From: Desulfobulbaceae bacterium
GTDB taxonomy: Bacteria; Desulfobacterota; Desulfobulbia; Desulfobulbales; BM004
Length of the DNA: 42,139 bases
NCBI GenBank assembly: GCA_002868955.1
Contig: PKTW01000010.1
Coordinates: 1-42,139 of the forward strand
Direction of reading: 5' to 3'
Shown: one piece after another, positions 1 through 8,455 of the stretch
Layout of the letters: the number at the start of each line of letters is the position of its first letter
How positions within the stretch are numbered: the first letter of the stretch is position 1
Translations under genes and position numbers: made by a program
Notes under the pieces: generated by a model
Told to the model about the DNA's origin: nothing
The model's database searches: none
Seen by the model: only the letters and a program-made list of their open reading frames with translations

Positions 1-191
1 AAGGATAAAGGATAAAGAGCAAAAAAAAGGTATCGATTTTCAGAGGTGTAGGGCAAGAATAAAAAAACCTGACTGTCTCAAATAAATATTGAAGCTTTTA
101 TTCAAAATCTGCTTCCCGGATACTGCCAGACATTAATTATTATGTGGTTTTCATTTTTAAAAACCTTTTACCTTTTACCTTTAACCTTTTT
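1..191. repeat. Heptamer arrays in the hypD upstream region
   Basis: The 215 bases before hypD hold no gene that I can support; no hypC is visible. Bases 2-15 are two copies of a purine heptamer (AGGATAA). Bases 164-191 are four imperfect pyrimidine heptamers (CCTTTTA, CCTTTTA, CCTTTAA, CCTTTTT). On the opposite strand the second set reads TAAAAGG, close to the first, so two related arrays face each other. They resemble the short tandemly repeated heptamers known from some bacterial intergenic regions. Any function is unknown. Confidence 0.55.
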
Positions 192-215
192 TTAACTTTT
201 AATTGGTACCTAAAA

Positions 216-1313
216 ATGGAATGGCTGAAAACATATAGAGACGGCGAGGTCGCCGGTAAACTTGCAGAATTGCTTAAAAATCAGGAAGGGCTGCCCCCTG
301 TCCGCTTCATGGAGGTCTGCGGCACACATACTGTTTCCGTCTGCCGTCACGGCATCAGGGAACTCATGCCGCCTGCAATTACTCTAACCTCAGGGCCCGG
401 CTGCCCTGTTTGTGTCACTGCCACAGCTGATATTGACGCCTTTATTCTGGCTGCTGAACTGGATGGTTCCATTATTACGACTTTCGGGGACCTTCTCAGG
501 GTCCCTGGTTCAAAGTCTTCACTGCAGGATGCCAGGGCAGAGGGGGCAGATATCAGGACCGTTTATTCCTCGCTTGATGCACTCCAGATTGCCAGGCAGA
601 ATCCAGAGCGCCAGGTTATTTTTCTGGGTGTCGGATTTGAAACCACCACTCCGACAGTGGCTGCAGCCATTCTCTCCGCTGAACAAGAGGGCCTGCAGAA
701 TTTTTCCGTCATCGCATCGCACAAGGTCATGCCGCCTGCCCTGGAAGCACTTCTTGCAGATCCTGCAATCCAGATTGACGGTCTCATCTGTCCGGGGCAT
801 GTCTCCATCATGATCGGTGCCGATGCCTATGAACCGTTTGTAAATCGTTACAAAATCCCCTGTGTAATTGCAGGGTTTGAGCCGGTTGATATTCTCAAGG
901 CCGTGGTGATGCTTGCCGAACAGGTAAAAAAAGGGAAACCCGAAGTTGAGATAGCCTATGACAGGGCTGTTACCAGGGAAGGCAACCGCCGGGCCATGGC
1001 AGTCATGTATAAGATATTTGAGCCGGTTGAAGCCCTCTGGCGAGGCTTGACTACTATTGCTGGCAGCGGTCTGGAAATCCGCCCTGAATATGATTCATTC
1101 AATGCCAGGAAACGCTTTGGCATTACGGTAGATGAAGCGAATGATCCTGCCGGCTGCGCCTGCGGCGATGTTTTGAAATCCATCAAAATCCCAGCGGACT
1201 GCAAATTGTTCGGCACGGCTTGTCTGCCTGAACATCCAATCGGTCCATGCATGGTCTCCGGTGAAGGGGCCTGCGGAGCTTATTATAAATACCGGCAGAG
1301 GCCGGTGCAGTAA
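216..1313 (+). CDS. hypD: Hydrogenase maturation factor HypD
   Basis: HypD is the Fe-S scaffold that works with HypC and HypE to build the Fe(CN)2CO group of [NiFe] hydrogenases in the cytoplasm. The 365-residue protein has the family signatures CGTH (residues 35-38) and GPGCPVC (60-66), whose cysteines are thiol and iron-handling residues. The C-terminal cysteine set for the [4Fe-4S] cluster is also present (CACGDVL, LFGTAC, GPCMVSGEGAC). Length matches the family (about 360-380). I chose ATG 216, because extending to an in-frame ATG at 144 would add a lysine/phenylalanine stretch encoded by the heptamer repeat. Neither hypC nor hypE is next to it, so it is separated from the usual hyp operon or begins outside the window. 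A decayed copy of its 3' end lies 1.2 kb downstream. Confidence 0.95.
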   Translation: MEWLKTYRDGEVAGKLAELLKNQEGLPPVRFMEVCGTHTVSVCRHGIRELMPPAITLTSGPGCPVCVTATADIDAFILAAELDGSIITTFGDLLRVPGSKSSLQDARAEGADIRTVYSSLDALQIARQNPERQVIFLGVGFETTTPTVAAAILSAEQEGLQNFSVIASHKVMPPALEALLADPAIQIDGLICPGHVSIMIGADAYEPFVNRYKIPCVIAGFEPVDILKAVVMLAEQVKKGKPEVEIAYDRAVTREGNRRAMAVMYKIFEPVEALWRGLTTIAGSGLEIRPEYDSFNARKRFGITVDEANDPAGCACGDVLKSIKIPADCKLFGTACLPEHPIGPCMVSGEGACGAYYKYRQRPVQ

Positions 1314-1549
1314 AAAATGCTCTGCCCGAATACCAGATAACTGATGAAGCGAATAAATTGTATGCAAGGAATAAACCCTGATATTTTATGGCCTGCTGCT
1401 CTATCCAATGCAGGTTTATCCTCTGCCAGCTAACGAGAGCCCTCAACTGATTAAAAACAAAGACTCAATAAAACAGTTGTGACTCTGCCAGGTGCATGCT
1501 AAATGAAACTATTTTTTCCGTTACATTAGCAGGTTGTTTTAAATAAGAT

Positions 1550-2404
1550 ATGTCGTTTGACTATACTGAAATAATTGATTTTCTGCCGGATGCCACCTTT
1601 GTGATTGACAGCAGGGGTGTTGTGGTTGCATGGAACAGGGCCATTGAAAAAATGACCGGCGTTTCTGCCGCAGAAGTTGTCGGCAAAGGAGATTTTATTT
1701 ATGCCGTTCCCTTTTACGGGAAGCAGAGGCCTATCTTGATCGATCTGGTGGAAAACAGGAATCCCCAGTTCAGAAAAAATTACGCCGTCAAGGTGATAGA
1801 CAAAAAGACTCTGCATGCCGAGGCATTTGTTGCTTCTGCTTACGGTGGCAACGGTGCTTATCTCTCCGGCCTGGCGGCGCCCCTGTATGACAATGAAGGG
1901 AACTATATGGGAGCTGTCGAATCCATCCGCGATATAAGCGACCAGAAGCAGGTTGAAGAGACTTTACGGCAGAGTACCAACATGCTTGAAGAGACCATTA
2001 CGGCATTGAAAGTCCTGCTCAGGGAAAGCGCTGCAGCAAAAGAAGAGTTGGAAAAGAAGGTGCTGGCAAATGTAAAAGAACTGATACTTCCTTTTCTCAA
2101 TGAGCTAGAATCAACCCTGACCGAAAAATCGCAAAAGGTCTATCTGGAAACCATTAAAACAAATCTCTCGGAAATAACCTCCTCATTTTCAAAAAAACTT
2201 TCTTCACAATATCATGGTCTGACCCCAAGGGAAATCCAGATCGCCGATTTTCTCCGCCAGGGAAAATCCAATAAAGAGATGGCATATCTCCTTAAAATTT
2301 CAGTCAGTGCTGTTGATTTCCATCGCCGCAATCTCCGTAAAAAACTTGATATAAAAGGAAAAAAAATAAACCTTCGCTCCTTCCTGCTCTCACACATAGG
2401 TTGA
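1550..2404 (+). CDS. PAS domain LuxR-type transcriptional regulator
   Basis: This 284-residue protein is a probable one-component sensor-regulator. Residues about 4-125 form a PAS domain (start IIDFLPDATFVID, with the WNRAIEKMTG core), followed by a PAC-like end near ESIRDISDQKQ. Residues about 135-215 are charged and helical, probably a coiled-coil linker. The C terminus is a LuxR/GerE helix-turn-helix starting with LTPREIQIADFL (224-235) and containing GKSNKEMAYLL. There is no receiver domain, signal peptide or membrane helix, so it senses an internal signal. The ligand is unknown. It stands alone, 236 bases after hypD, with a weak ribosome site. It lies upstream of the propionate operon, so it could regulate it, but this is inference from position only. 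Confidence 0.88.
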   Translation: MSFDYTEIIDFLPDATFVIDSRGVVVAWNRAIEKMTGVSAAEVVGKGDFIYAVPFYGKQRPILIDLVENRNPQFRKNYAVKVIDKKTLHAEAFVASAYGGNGAYLSGLAAPLYDNEGNYMGAVESIRDISDQKQVEETLRQSTNMLEETITALKVLLRESAAAKEELEKKVLANVKELILPFLNELESTLTEKSQKVYLETIKTNLSEITSSFSKKLSSQYHGLTPREIQIADFLRQGKSNKEMAYLLKISVSAVDFHRRNLRKKLDIKGKKINLRSFLLSHIG

Positions 2405-2525
2405 ACCTACGCATAACCTGCCAAACTATCCATATTGATTTCTTCGTAATTTCCTTTATTCAAGTAAGTTACAGAAACTTGAACCGGAAAATTAACGGGG
2501 TGGGGTTGCTGGGTATCCAGGACAC

Positions 2526-2653
2526 AGAGTGTTACGCTGTCCTCAGGTACGTGGAACACTCGATGCCGCTGGAGATCCGGCCGGCCCCTGCATAGTCTCC
2601 GGTGAAGGCCATGTGGAGCCTATTGCCAATATCAGCAAAAGCGTCCATTTTAG
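2526..2653 (+). pseudogene. Relic of a second hypD 3' end
   Basis: Bases 2583-2610 read GPCIVSGEG in one frame. After a one-base shift, bases 2611-2653 read CGAYCQYQQKRPF followed by TAG. The intact HypD upstream ends GPCMVSGEGACGAYYKYRQRPVQ-stop in three pieces of the same order, so this is a frameshifted copy of the hypD tail. The stretch GTCTCCGGTGAAGG is identical in both. Upstream, bases about 2526-2546 (ECYAVLR) may match CGDVLKS of HypD, with a small deletion between; this part is weaker. The rest of the gap 2405-2873 holds no gene that I can see. Confidence 0.75.
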
Positions 2654-2753
2654 AAAAAAGCGCTAAACATTAAATCTTTTCCCAGGAACTTAATTTTTTT
2701 GTGCAGATTCAGGCCCCATCGGTTAGATTAGGTATTTTTACGGAAAAAACTTG

Positions 2754-2782
2754 CCTTAGCTACCACAATGTGGTAGCTAAGG
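2754..2782. promoter_or_regulatory. Perfect 13-bp inverted repeat upstream of prpE
   Basis: The arms CCTTAGCTACCAC and GTGGTAGCTAAGG pair perfectly around a three-base loop, 91 bases before the prpE start codon. On the plus strand no T-run follows. On the minus strand a run of six T follows after four bases, so it could be a minus-strand terminator, an operator for a dimeric regulator, or an mRNA leader hairpin of the propionate operon. The sequence alone does not decide between these. Confidence 0.6.
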
Positions 2783-2873
2783 GTTAAAAAATCACACCTT
2801 TTGCCATAAAGGAAAATGAGGCTATATATCGCTTACGGTACTGTATTAACAAAAAATTAAATGGAGGGCCATA

Positions 2874-4769
2874 ATGGGCAGGTACAAGGAAATTTTCACA
2901 AAAAGTATTGAAGAACCTGAAGCTTTCTGGGGCAAAGCCGCAGAGGGCATTGACTGGTACAAAAAGTGGGACACGGTACTGGACGATAAAAATCCACCGT
3001 TTTTCAAGTGGTTTACAGGCGGCGAAATGAACACCTGTTATAATGCTGTTGACCGTCATGTTGAAGGCGGCCGGGCAGACCAGGTGGCAATAATTTACGA
3101 CAGCCCGGTAACCAATACCATCCAGAAATTCACCTACCGGGAGCTCCGTGACCTGGTGGCAAATTTTGCCGGGGTCCTGAAAGGCCAGGGGGTTAAAAAA
3201 GGCGATACAGTTATTATTTACATGCCCATGATACCCCAGGCTGCCATAGCAATGCTTGCCTGTGCCAGGCTTGGTGCCATCCACTCCGTGGTTTTCGGAG
3301 GCTTTGCCGCAAACGAACTTGCCATCCGCATTGACCATTCCCAGCCTAAAATAATGGTTACCGCCTCTGGCGCCGTGGAAGGGAAAAAACTTATCGAATA
3401 TAAACCGCTGCTCGACAAGGCCATAGAGATTGCCAAACATAAGCCGGAGAAATGCATCATCTACCAGCGCGATATGGTCAAAGCTCCTCTCAGCCAGGAT
3501 CGTGATCTTGACTGGGAAAAACTGGCCGCAACTGCCGAACCGGCGGAATGTGTCCCGGTAAAGGCAACCGATCCCCTCTATATTCTCTATACCTCTGGCA
3601 CGACCGGCATGCCCAAGGGCGTGGTCAGGGATAACGGCGGCCATGCCGTGGCCCTCAACTGGAGCATGGAAAACATCTATGATGTCCGCGGCGGTGATGT
3701 TTACTGGGCTGCCTCGGACGTGGGCTGGGTTGTTGGGCACTCGTATATTATTTACGGTCCCCTCTTAAGAGGCTGCACCACCATCATTTACGAGGGTAAG
3801 CCCATAGGCACACCTGACCCGGGTGCCTTCTGGCGGGTTATATCCCAGCATGGCGTCAAGGTTCTTTTCACTGCTCCAACCGCCTTCCGGGCCATAAAAA
3901 AGGAAGATCCGGATGGCGCCTATTTCAAGGAATATGATCTTTCGGACTTTAAATACCTTTTCCTGGCCGGGGAACGGCTTGATCCTGACACCTATCACTG
4001 GGCCTGCAAAATGCTGCACCGCCCGGTCATAGACCACTGGTGGCAGACAGAAACAGGCTGGGCCATTGCCGCCAACTGCATGGGCATTGAGCAAATGCCC
4101 ATCAAACCCGGTTCACCTACTGTTGCGGTACCAGGCTACGATGTCCGTATTCTTGACGATGCCGGCAAGGAACTTGGCGCACATGAAGAAGGCCACGTGG
4201 TTATCAAGCTGCCATTGCCTCCCGGCACTCTTCCCACCCTTTATAAGGATGATGAAAAATTTCAGCGCTCCTATATGAGCAAATTCCCGGGCTATTACGA
4301 AACCAGCGACGGCGGTTACATGGATGAGGACGGCTATATTTATGTAATGGGCCGCATGGACGATGTCATCAATATCGCCGGCCACCGGTTGTCAACCGGA
4401 GCCATGGAGGAGGTCATCGCCACCCATACCAGCGTGGCCGAATGTGCTGTTTTCGGCACCGATGACCAACTCAAGGGACAGCTGCCTGTCGGTCTTGTAG
4501 TACTAAAGGCAGGAGTTGAGCAGGATACAGAAACTCTAAAAACAGACCTGGTAAAGATGATACGCAATCAGATCGGGCCTATTGCCTGCTACAAGGAGAC
4601 TTCCATTGTCGCCCGGCTGCCAAAGACCCGTTCCGGCAAGATCCTGCGCGGAACCATGCGGGCTATTGCCAATGGCAAGGAATATCGTATGCCCTCCACC
4701 ATTGACGATCCCACTGTCCTTGATGAAATCACCGAATCACTCAAAACAATGGGCTATCCAAAAAAATAA
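2874..4769 (+). CDS. prpE: Propionyl-CoA synthetase (acyl-CoA synthetase, AMP-forming)
   Basis: It activates propionate (possibly also acetate) to the CoA ester with ATP, giving AMP and pyrophosphate, and feeds the methylmalonyl-CoA pathway encoded directly downstream. The 631-residue length is typical of PrpE/Acs. An N-terminal ACAS segment (about 1-60) precedes the AMP-binding domain, with the P-loop YTSGTTGMPKG (239-249). The motif WWQTETGW follows near residue 390; acetyl-CoA synthetases usually have WWQTETGG here, and the Trp is typical of the PrpE side of the family. The C-terminal RSGKILRG holds the catalytic lysine (K589), the residue that is acetylated in related enzymes. GGAGG sits just before ATG 2874. 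First gene of the operon. Confidence 0.9.
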   Translation: MGRYKEIFTKSIEEPEAFWGKAAEGIDWYKKWDTVLDDKNPPFFKWFTGGEMNTCYNAVDRHVEGGRADQVAIIYDSPVTNTIQKFTYRELRDLVANFAGVLKGQGVKKGDTVIIYMPMIPQAAIAMLACARLGAIHSVVFGGFAANELAIRIDHSQPKIMVTASGAVEGKKLIEYKPLLDKAIEIAKHKPEKCIIYQRDMVKAPLSQDRDLDWEKLAATAEPAECVPVKATDPLYILYTSGTTGMPKGVVRDNGGHAVALNWSMENIYDVRGGDVYWAASDVGWVVGHSYIIYGPLLRGCTTIIYEGKPIGTPDPGAFWRVISQHGVKVLFTAPTAFRAIKKEDPDGAYFKEYDLSDFKYLFLAGERLDPDTYHWACKMLHRPVIDHWWQTETGWAIAANCMGIEQMPIKPGSPTVAVPGYDVRILDDAGKELGAHEEGHVVIKLPLPPGTLPTLYKDDEKFQRSYMSKFPGYYETSDGGYMDEDGYIYVMGRMDDVINIAGHRLSTGAMEEVIATHTSVAECAVFGTDDQLKGQLPVGLVVLKAGVEQDTETLKTDLVKMIRNQIGPIACYKETSIVARLPKTRSGKILRGTMRAIANGKEYRMPSTIDDPTVLDEITESLKTMGYPKK

Positions 4770-4785
4770 GATAGGCAGAAAAAAG

Positions 4786-4839
4786 AAAAGGGACCTGCAT
4801 TCAATGTTCGTCCCTTTTCCAATTATCTTCGTCCCTTTT
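4786..4839 (+). promoter_or_regulatory. Alternative hairpins in the prpE-sucC gap
   Basis: AAAAGGGAC (4786-4794) can pair perfectly with GTCCCTTTT at 4810-4818 or with a second copy at 4831-4839. The second copy is part of a 12-base direct repeat (TTCGTCCCTTTT) with a 21-base period. The two pairings exclude each other. The first ends in four U, so weak termination or RNA processing between prpE and sucC is possible. No function is proven. Confidence 0.35.
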
Positions 4840-4857
4840 GCTATTTGAAGACTGCTC

Positions 4858-6021
4858 ATGAAGATTCACGAATATCAGGCCAAAGAGCTGTTCCGTAATG
4901 CCAATATTCCTGTTCCGGCAGGTGAGGTGGCGTTTTCCGTCGATGAAGCATGTACCACTGCTGAAAATTTGGGCTCATATCCGGTCGTCATAAAAGCCCA
5001 GATCCATGCCGGCGGCCGCGGCAAAGGCGGCGGTGTCAAACTTGCCAATTCCCGGGAAGATGTAAAAAATACTGCCTCTCATATCCTGAACATGCATCTG
5101 GTCACGCCCCAGACCGGGCCCGAGGGGAAGATTGTTAAAAAAGTATTGGTGGAGGAAGGGCTCAAGATCGCGCGTGAATTATACCTTTCCATCCTGCCTG
5201 ACAGGGCTACGGCAACTATCGTTATTATGGCCAGCCAGGCGGGCGGCATGGACATTGAAACAGTGGCTGCACAAAGTCCGGAGAAAATTGTCCGCGTCTC
5301 CGTTAACCCCCTGACGGGCATACAGCCCTATCACTGCCGCGAAGTTGCCTTCGGTCTTGACCTGAGTCCGGAAGTGGCAAAGCAGTTTTATCCAATGCTT
5401 GGAAATCTTTACAGACTGTTTGTCTCCCGGGACTGCTCTCTTGTTGAGATTAACCCTCTGGTTGTAACTGAAAAGAACGCCATAGTTGCCCTTGATGCCA
5501 AGATTGATATAGACAGCAACGGACTTTACCGGCAAAAAAATCTCGAGGAATTGCGCGATACGGATGAGGAAGATCCGCTTGAAGTCGAGGCTTCGAGATT
5601 CAACCTGAATTATATCAACCTTTCGGGCAATGTCGGCAACATGGTCAATGGTGCCGGTTTGGCCATGGCTACCATGGATATAATCAAAAAAGCCGGTGCC
5701 GACCCCGCCAATTTTCTTGATGTCGGCGGCGGCGCCAATGCGGAAATGGTGGAAAACGGATTCAGGATCATCCTGGCCGACAAGAATGTCAAAGCCATCC
5801 TCATCAATATTTTCGGGGGCATATTACGCTGCGACGTGCTGGCCGAGGGAGTAGTCCAGGCAGCCCAGAAAACAGGGATTACAGTACCGGTTGTCATTCG
5901 CATGGAAGGAACGAACGTTGAGGAAGGGCGCAGAATCCTGGCCGCGTCAGGGCTTAACCTTGTCACGGCCGTTGACTTGAAGGATGCCGCCGATAAAATA
6001 GCTGCAATTGTGAAAAGATAA
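4858..6021 (+). CDS. sucC: Succinyl-CoA synthetase beta subunit
   Basis: With SucD it interconverts succinyl-CoA plus NDP and phosphate with succinate, CoA and NTP. In this operon it connects the methylmalonyl-CoA pathway with succinate and gives substrate-level phosphorylation or succinate activation. The 387-residue length is standard. It starts with the ATP-grasp opening MKIHEYQAKELF and has the glycine-rich nucleotide loop IHAGGRGKGGGVK near residue 50. The C-terminal ligase domain contains NIFGGILRCD, which contacts the phosphohistidine helix of the alpha subunit. ADP or GDP preference cannot be read with confidence. It is separated from sucD by 180 bases that contain a palindromic element, which is unusual for this pair. 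Confidence 0.95.
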   Translation: MKIHEYQAKELFRNANIPVPAGEVAFSVDEACTTAENLGSYPVVIKAQIHAGGRGKGGGVKLANSREDVKNTASHILNMHLVTPQTGPEGKIVKKVLVEEGLKIARELYLSILPDRATATIVIMASQAGGMDIETVAAQSPEKIVRVSVNPLTGIQPYHCREVAFGLDLSPEVAKQFYPMLGNLYRLFVSRDCSLVEINPLVVTEKNAIVALDAKIDIDSNGLYRQKNLEELRDTDEEDPLEVEASRFNLNYINLSGNVGNMVNGAGLAMATMDIIKKAGADPANFLDVGGGANAEMVENGFRIILADKNVKAILINIFGGILRCDVLAEGVVQAAQKTGITVPVVIRMEGTNVEEGRRILAASGLNLVTAVDLKDAADKIAAIVKR

Positions 6022-6030
6022 AAAAAGTTA

Positions 6031-6058
6031 ACAGTCTGCAGTTTGCAGTTGGCAGTAA
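6031..6058 (+). repeat. Four imperfect heptamers (xCAGTxx)
   Basis: ACAGTCT, GCAGTTT, GCAGTTG and GCAGTAA follow each other without spacing just after sucC. The period of seven is the same as in the arrays at 2-15 and 164-191, although the unit differs. It is noncoding in all frames used here. Confidence 0.5.
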
Positions 6059-6090
6059 AAAATATAAATTTATAACCAAAAATAAATAAG

Positions 6091-6186
6091 CCGCGAGTTT
6101 GCCGGAGATGCAAGGAAGATGTCGTTTCGCCATAGTAAAGCTATGCGAAACGACCGATGACGAAGCAGATTCGGTGAAATCGAGAC
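6091..6186. repeat. Palindromic intergenic element between sucC and sucD
   Basis: The core 6121-6154 is a hairpin with arms GTCGTTTCGCCATAG and CTATGCGAAACGAC (one bulged C, loop TAAAG). The flanks extend the symmetry imperfectly: the left side (CGAGTTTGCCGGAGATGCA) and the reverse complement of the right side (TCGATTTCACCGAATCTGC) share most positions, giving an element of about 95 bases. This is the shape of a REP- or MITE-like dispersed repeat. No second copy is in the window, so the repeat status is inferred. It may act as an mRNA stability or processing element in the operon. Confidence 0.55.
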
Positions 6187-6201
6187 TTATAAAGAAACCA
6201 C

Positions 6202-7083
6202 ATGAGTATATTTGTTGACAAAGAGACCAGATTATTAGTGCAGGGCATTACCGGCCGCGAAGGTCAGTTTCATACCCGCCAATGTGTGGCCTACGGCACG
6301 AATGTCGTTGCCGGCGTTACTCCCGGCAAGGGAGGACAGGAGATGGATGGCATCCCGGTCTTCAATACTGTCCAGGAAGCTGTCCGGCATACCGGTGCCG
6401 ACTGCTCCATGATCTTTGTACCGCCGCCCTTTGCCGCAGATGCCATAATGGAGGCGGCTGATGCCGATATCGAACTGATTGTCTGTATCACGGAAGGGAT
6501 TCCGGTTATGGATATGCTGCTGGTAAAAAACTTCCTGGCCACCAAGTCATCACGCCTCATCGGCCCTAACTGCCCGGGCATCATTACACCAGGCCAGTGC
6601 AAAGTCGGCATCATGCCCGGCCCCATTCATATGTCCGGTGCCATCGGCGTCGTTTCCCGCTCAGGCACCCTGACCTATGAAGTTGTTGACCAGCTTACCA
6701 AAGTCGGCCTGGGACAGTCCACCTGCCTGGGGATTGGCGGTGACCCGGTGAACGGTACCAATTTTATCGACTGTTTAGCAGCCTTTGAAAATGATCCGGA
6801 TACCAAAGGTATTGTGATGATCGGTGAAATAGGCGGTTCCGCTGAAGAGGAAGCCTGTGCGTATATTGCCGACTCGGTTTCTAAACCGGTTGTCGGGTTT
6901 GTTGCCGGATTGACAGCACCACCAGGCCGCCGCATGGGCCATGCCGGGGCCATTGTTAGCGGCGGCAGCGGCACAGCCCAGGCCAAAATTGACGCCATGC
7001 TCCAAGCAGATGTGCATGTCTGTAAAGATCTCGGCAGACTGGGTGAACTATGTGGACAAGTCTTTAAAGATACAAACCAATAA
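6202..7083 (+). CDS. sucD: Succinyl-CoA synthetase alpha subunit
   Basis: Partner of SucC; it carries the CoA-binding Rossmann domain and the phosphorylated histidine. The 293-residue protein opens with the CoA-binding motif [13 protein letters not shown] (13-25), has GPNCPGII (121-128), and holds the active-site histidine in [16 protein letters not shown] (H247). All features of an active enzyme are present. The start at ATG 6202 has no strong ribosome site. The gene lies between the palindromic element and the B12 mutase subunit, so the operon continues directly into methylmalonyl-CoA chemistry. Confidence 0.95.
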   Translation: MSIFVDKETRLLVQGITGREGQFHTRQCVAYGTNVVAGVTPGKGGQEMDGIPVFNTVQEAVRHTGADCSMIFVPPPFAADAIMEAADADIELIVCITEGIPVMDMLLVKNFLATKSSRLIGPNCPGIITPGQCKVGIMPGPIHMSGAIGVVSRSGTLTYEVVDQLTKVGLGQSTCLGIGGDPVNGTNFIDCLAAFENDPDTKGIVMIGEIGGSAEEEACAYIADSVSKPVVGFVAGLTAPPGRRMGHAGAIVSGGSGTAQAKIDAMLQADVHVCKDLGRLGELCGQVFKDTNQ

Positions 7084-7098
7084 GGGGTCTAAAGCACT

Positions 7099-7512
7099 AT
7101 GGAAACAACACATAAGTATCGTGTCTTAATAGGCAAACCGGGTCTTGACGGCCACGACCGGGGTGCCAAATTCATTGCCCGGGCTTTACGTGATGCTGGC
7201 TTTGAAGTTGTGTATACCGGCATCCGCAGAAGTCCGGAAGAAATTGCTGCCGCCGCTATCCAGGAAGACGTTGATGCCGTAGGCCTCTCGTCTCTTTCCG
7301 GGGCACATATCCGACTTTTCCCTGCAGTCGTGGAGGCCCTCCGCAAAGCAGGAGCCCAGGATATCCCGGTACTTGGTGGTGGAGTCATTCCAGAAGAAGA
7401 TATTGTTACCTTAAAAGCAGCAGGCATAGTTGAAATATTTACACCGGGCACTCCGATTGATAAAATAATCAGTGCCTATCGGGAAGCCTGCGAGAAAAAG
7501 TCTTCAGTCTGA
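7099..7512 (+). CDS. mcmB: Methylmalonyl-CoA mutase, cobalamin-binding subunit
   Basis: This is the small B12-binding half of a split methylmalonyl-CoA mutase (succinyl-CoA to (R)-methylmalonyl-CoA). The 137 residues form one flavodoxin-like B12 domain with the base-off ligand motif DxHxxG (D17, H19, G22 in [11 protein letters not shown]). Later family signatures are GLSSLSGAH and [10 protein letters not shown], with an end near PGTPIDKI. The catalytic half is encoded two genes downstream, with the chaperone MeaB between them. Related enzymes name these parts mcmA2 or alpha small subunit. Same-strand spacing of 15 bases from sucD supports co-transcription. Confidence 0.93.
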   Translation: METTHKYRVLIGKPGLDGHDRGAKFIARALRDAGFEVVYTGIRRSPEEIAAAAIQEDVDAVGLSSLSGAHIRLFPAVVEALRKAGAQDIPVLGGGVIPEEDIVTLKAAGIVEIFTPGTPIDKIISAYREACEKKSSV

Positions 7513-7523
7513 ATAGTACGCTG

Positions 7524-8435
7524 ATGACAATTGATAGATTACTGGAAGGTCTGAAACAAAGGGATCCCAGGGCAATAGGAAGGGCCATTACCCTGGTGGA
7601 AAACGGCGATGAAAGCGCTCAAGCTATTCTTTCATCGCTTGATGAAGACCTGATTTCCCAGGCAATCATTCTGGGTATAACCGGTCCGCCTGGAGCCGGC
7701 AAGTCGACCCTGACCAATGGCATAATATCAGAGCTGCGCCAGAGCCGGAAGCGCATCGGTATTATAGCTATTGATCCCTCCTCCCCCATATCGGGAGGAG
7801 CAATTCTGGGGGATCGCATCCGCATGATGCAGCATGCAACTGACCGGGATGTTGTGATGCGCTCCATGGCAACCAGGGGCAGGCTGGGAGGACTTTGTGC
7901 TACTGCGGGTGCAGCGGTCCGGATCATGTCCAGCTGCGGCTGTTCTACCATTATTATTGAGACCGTGGGTGTCGGCCAGTCCGAGATGGATATTATCCGC
8001 TTAGCGGATATCACCCTCCTTGTGCTGGCGCCCGGATTAGGAGATGATATCCAGGCCATGAAAGCCGGGCTCCTCGAAGTTGCCGACATCCTGGTGGTCA
8101 ACAAGGCTGACTGCAAAGGGGCTGATATTCTTGCAATGGATCTTGAAACAGTCTCCCGCCAGGAAGGCGCGACTAACCAGGCCCGGGTAAGCATGACCGT
8201 AGCCACAGAAAACAAAGGGATTACCGAACTTCTTGAGCGTATTGCCGAGGTTGACAGTGAACACAGGGATAGCGGAGAGCGAGAAAAAAGACGCCGCGGC
8301 GCCCATGATCAGGAAGTCCTTGACTGGTGCCTGGAAATACTGCGTCCCAGGCTCTTGGCTGAAATTACCAAAAGAGACTTGCCTCTTCTGGGGGACCCCA
8401 GGCTGAAGGCAAAAGAAATCCTGGAAGAACAATAA
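7524..8435 (+). CDS. meaB: Methylmalonyl-CoA mutase-associated GTPase MeaB
   Basis: MeaB is a G3E-family P-loop GTPase that protects methylmalonyl-CoA mutase from inactivation and gates cofactor loading. The protein has 303 residues. Walker A is GPPGAGKST (54-62), the switch region contains ETVGVGQSE, and the base-specificity motif is NKAD. All are intact. Older annotations call this family ArgK or LAO/AO transport ATPase. It starts 11 bases after mcmB, with no visible ribosome site, so it is probably translated by coupling. Its position between the two mutase halves supports the assignment. Confidence 0.94.
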   Translation: MTIDRLLEGLKQRDPRAIGRAITLVENGDESAQAILSSLDEDLISQAIILGITGPPGAGKSTLTNGIISELRQSRKRIGIIAIDPSSPISGGAILGDRIRMMQHATDRDVVMRSMATRGRLGGLCATAGAAVRIMSSCGCSTIIIETVGVGQSEMDIIRLADITLLVLAPGLGDDIQAMKAGLLEVADILVVNKADCKGADILAMDLETVSRQEGATNQARVSMTVATENKGITELLERIAEVDSEHRDSGEREKRRRGAHDQEVLDWCLEILRPRLLAEITKRDLPLLGDPRLKAKEILEEQ

Positions 8436-8455
8436 AGAAACACAAGGAAGAAGCC

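Noticed and set aside
2784-3740. A 318-codon minus-strand frame opposite prpE
   Set aside because: It is the mirror of a strongly supported gene and has no recognisable motif; its length follows from codon bias of prpE.
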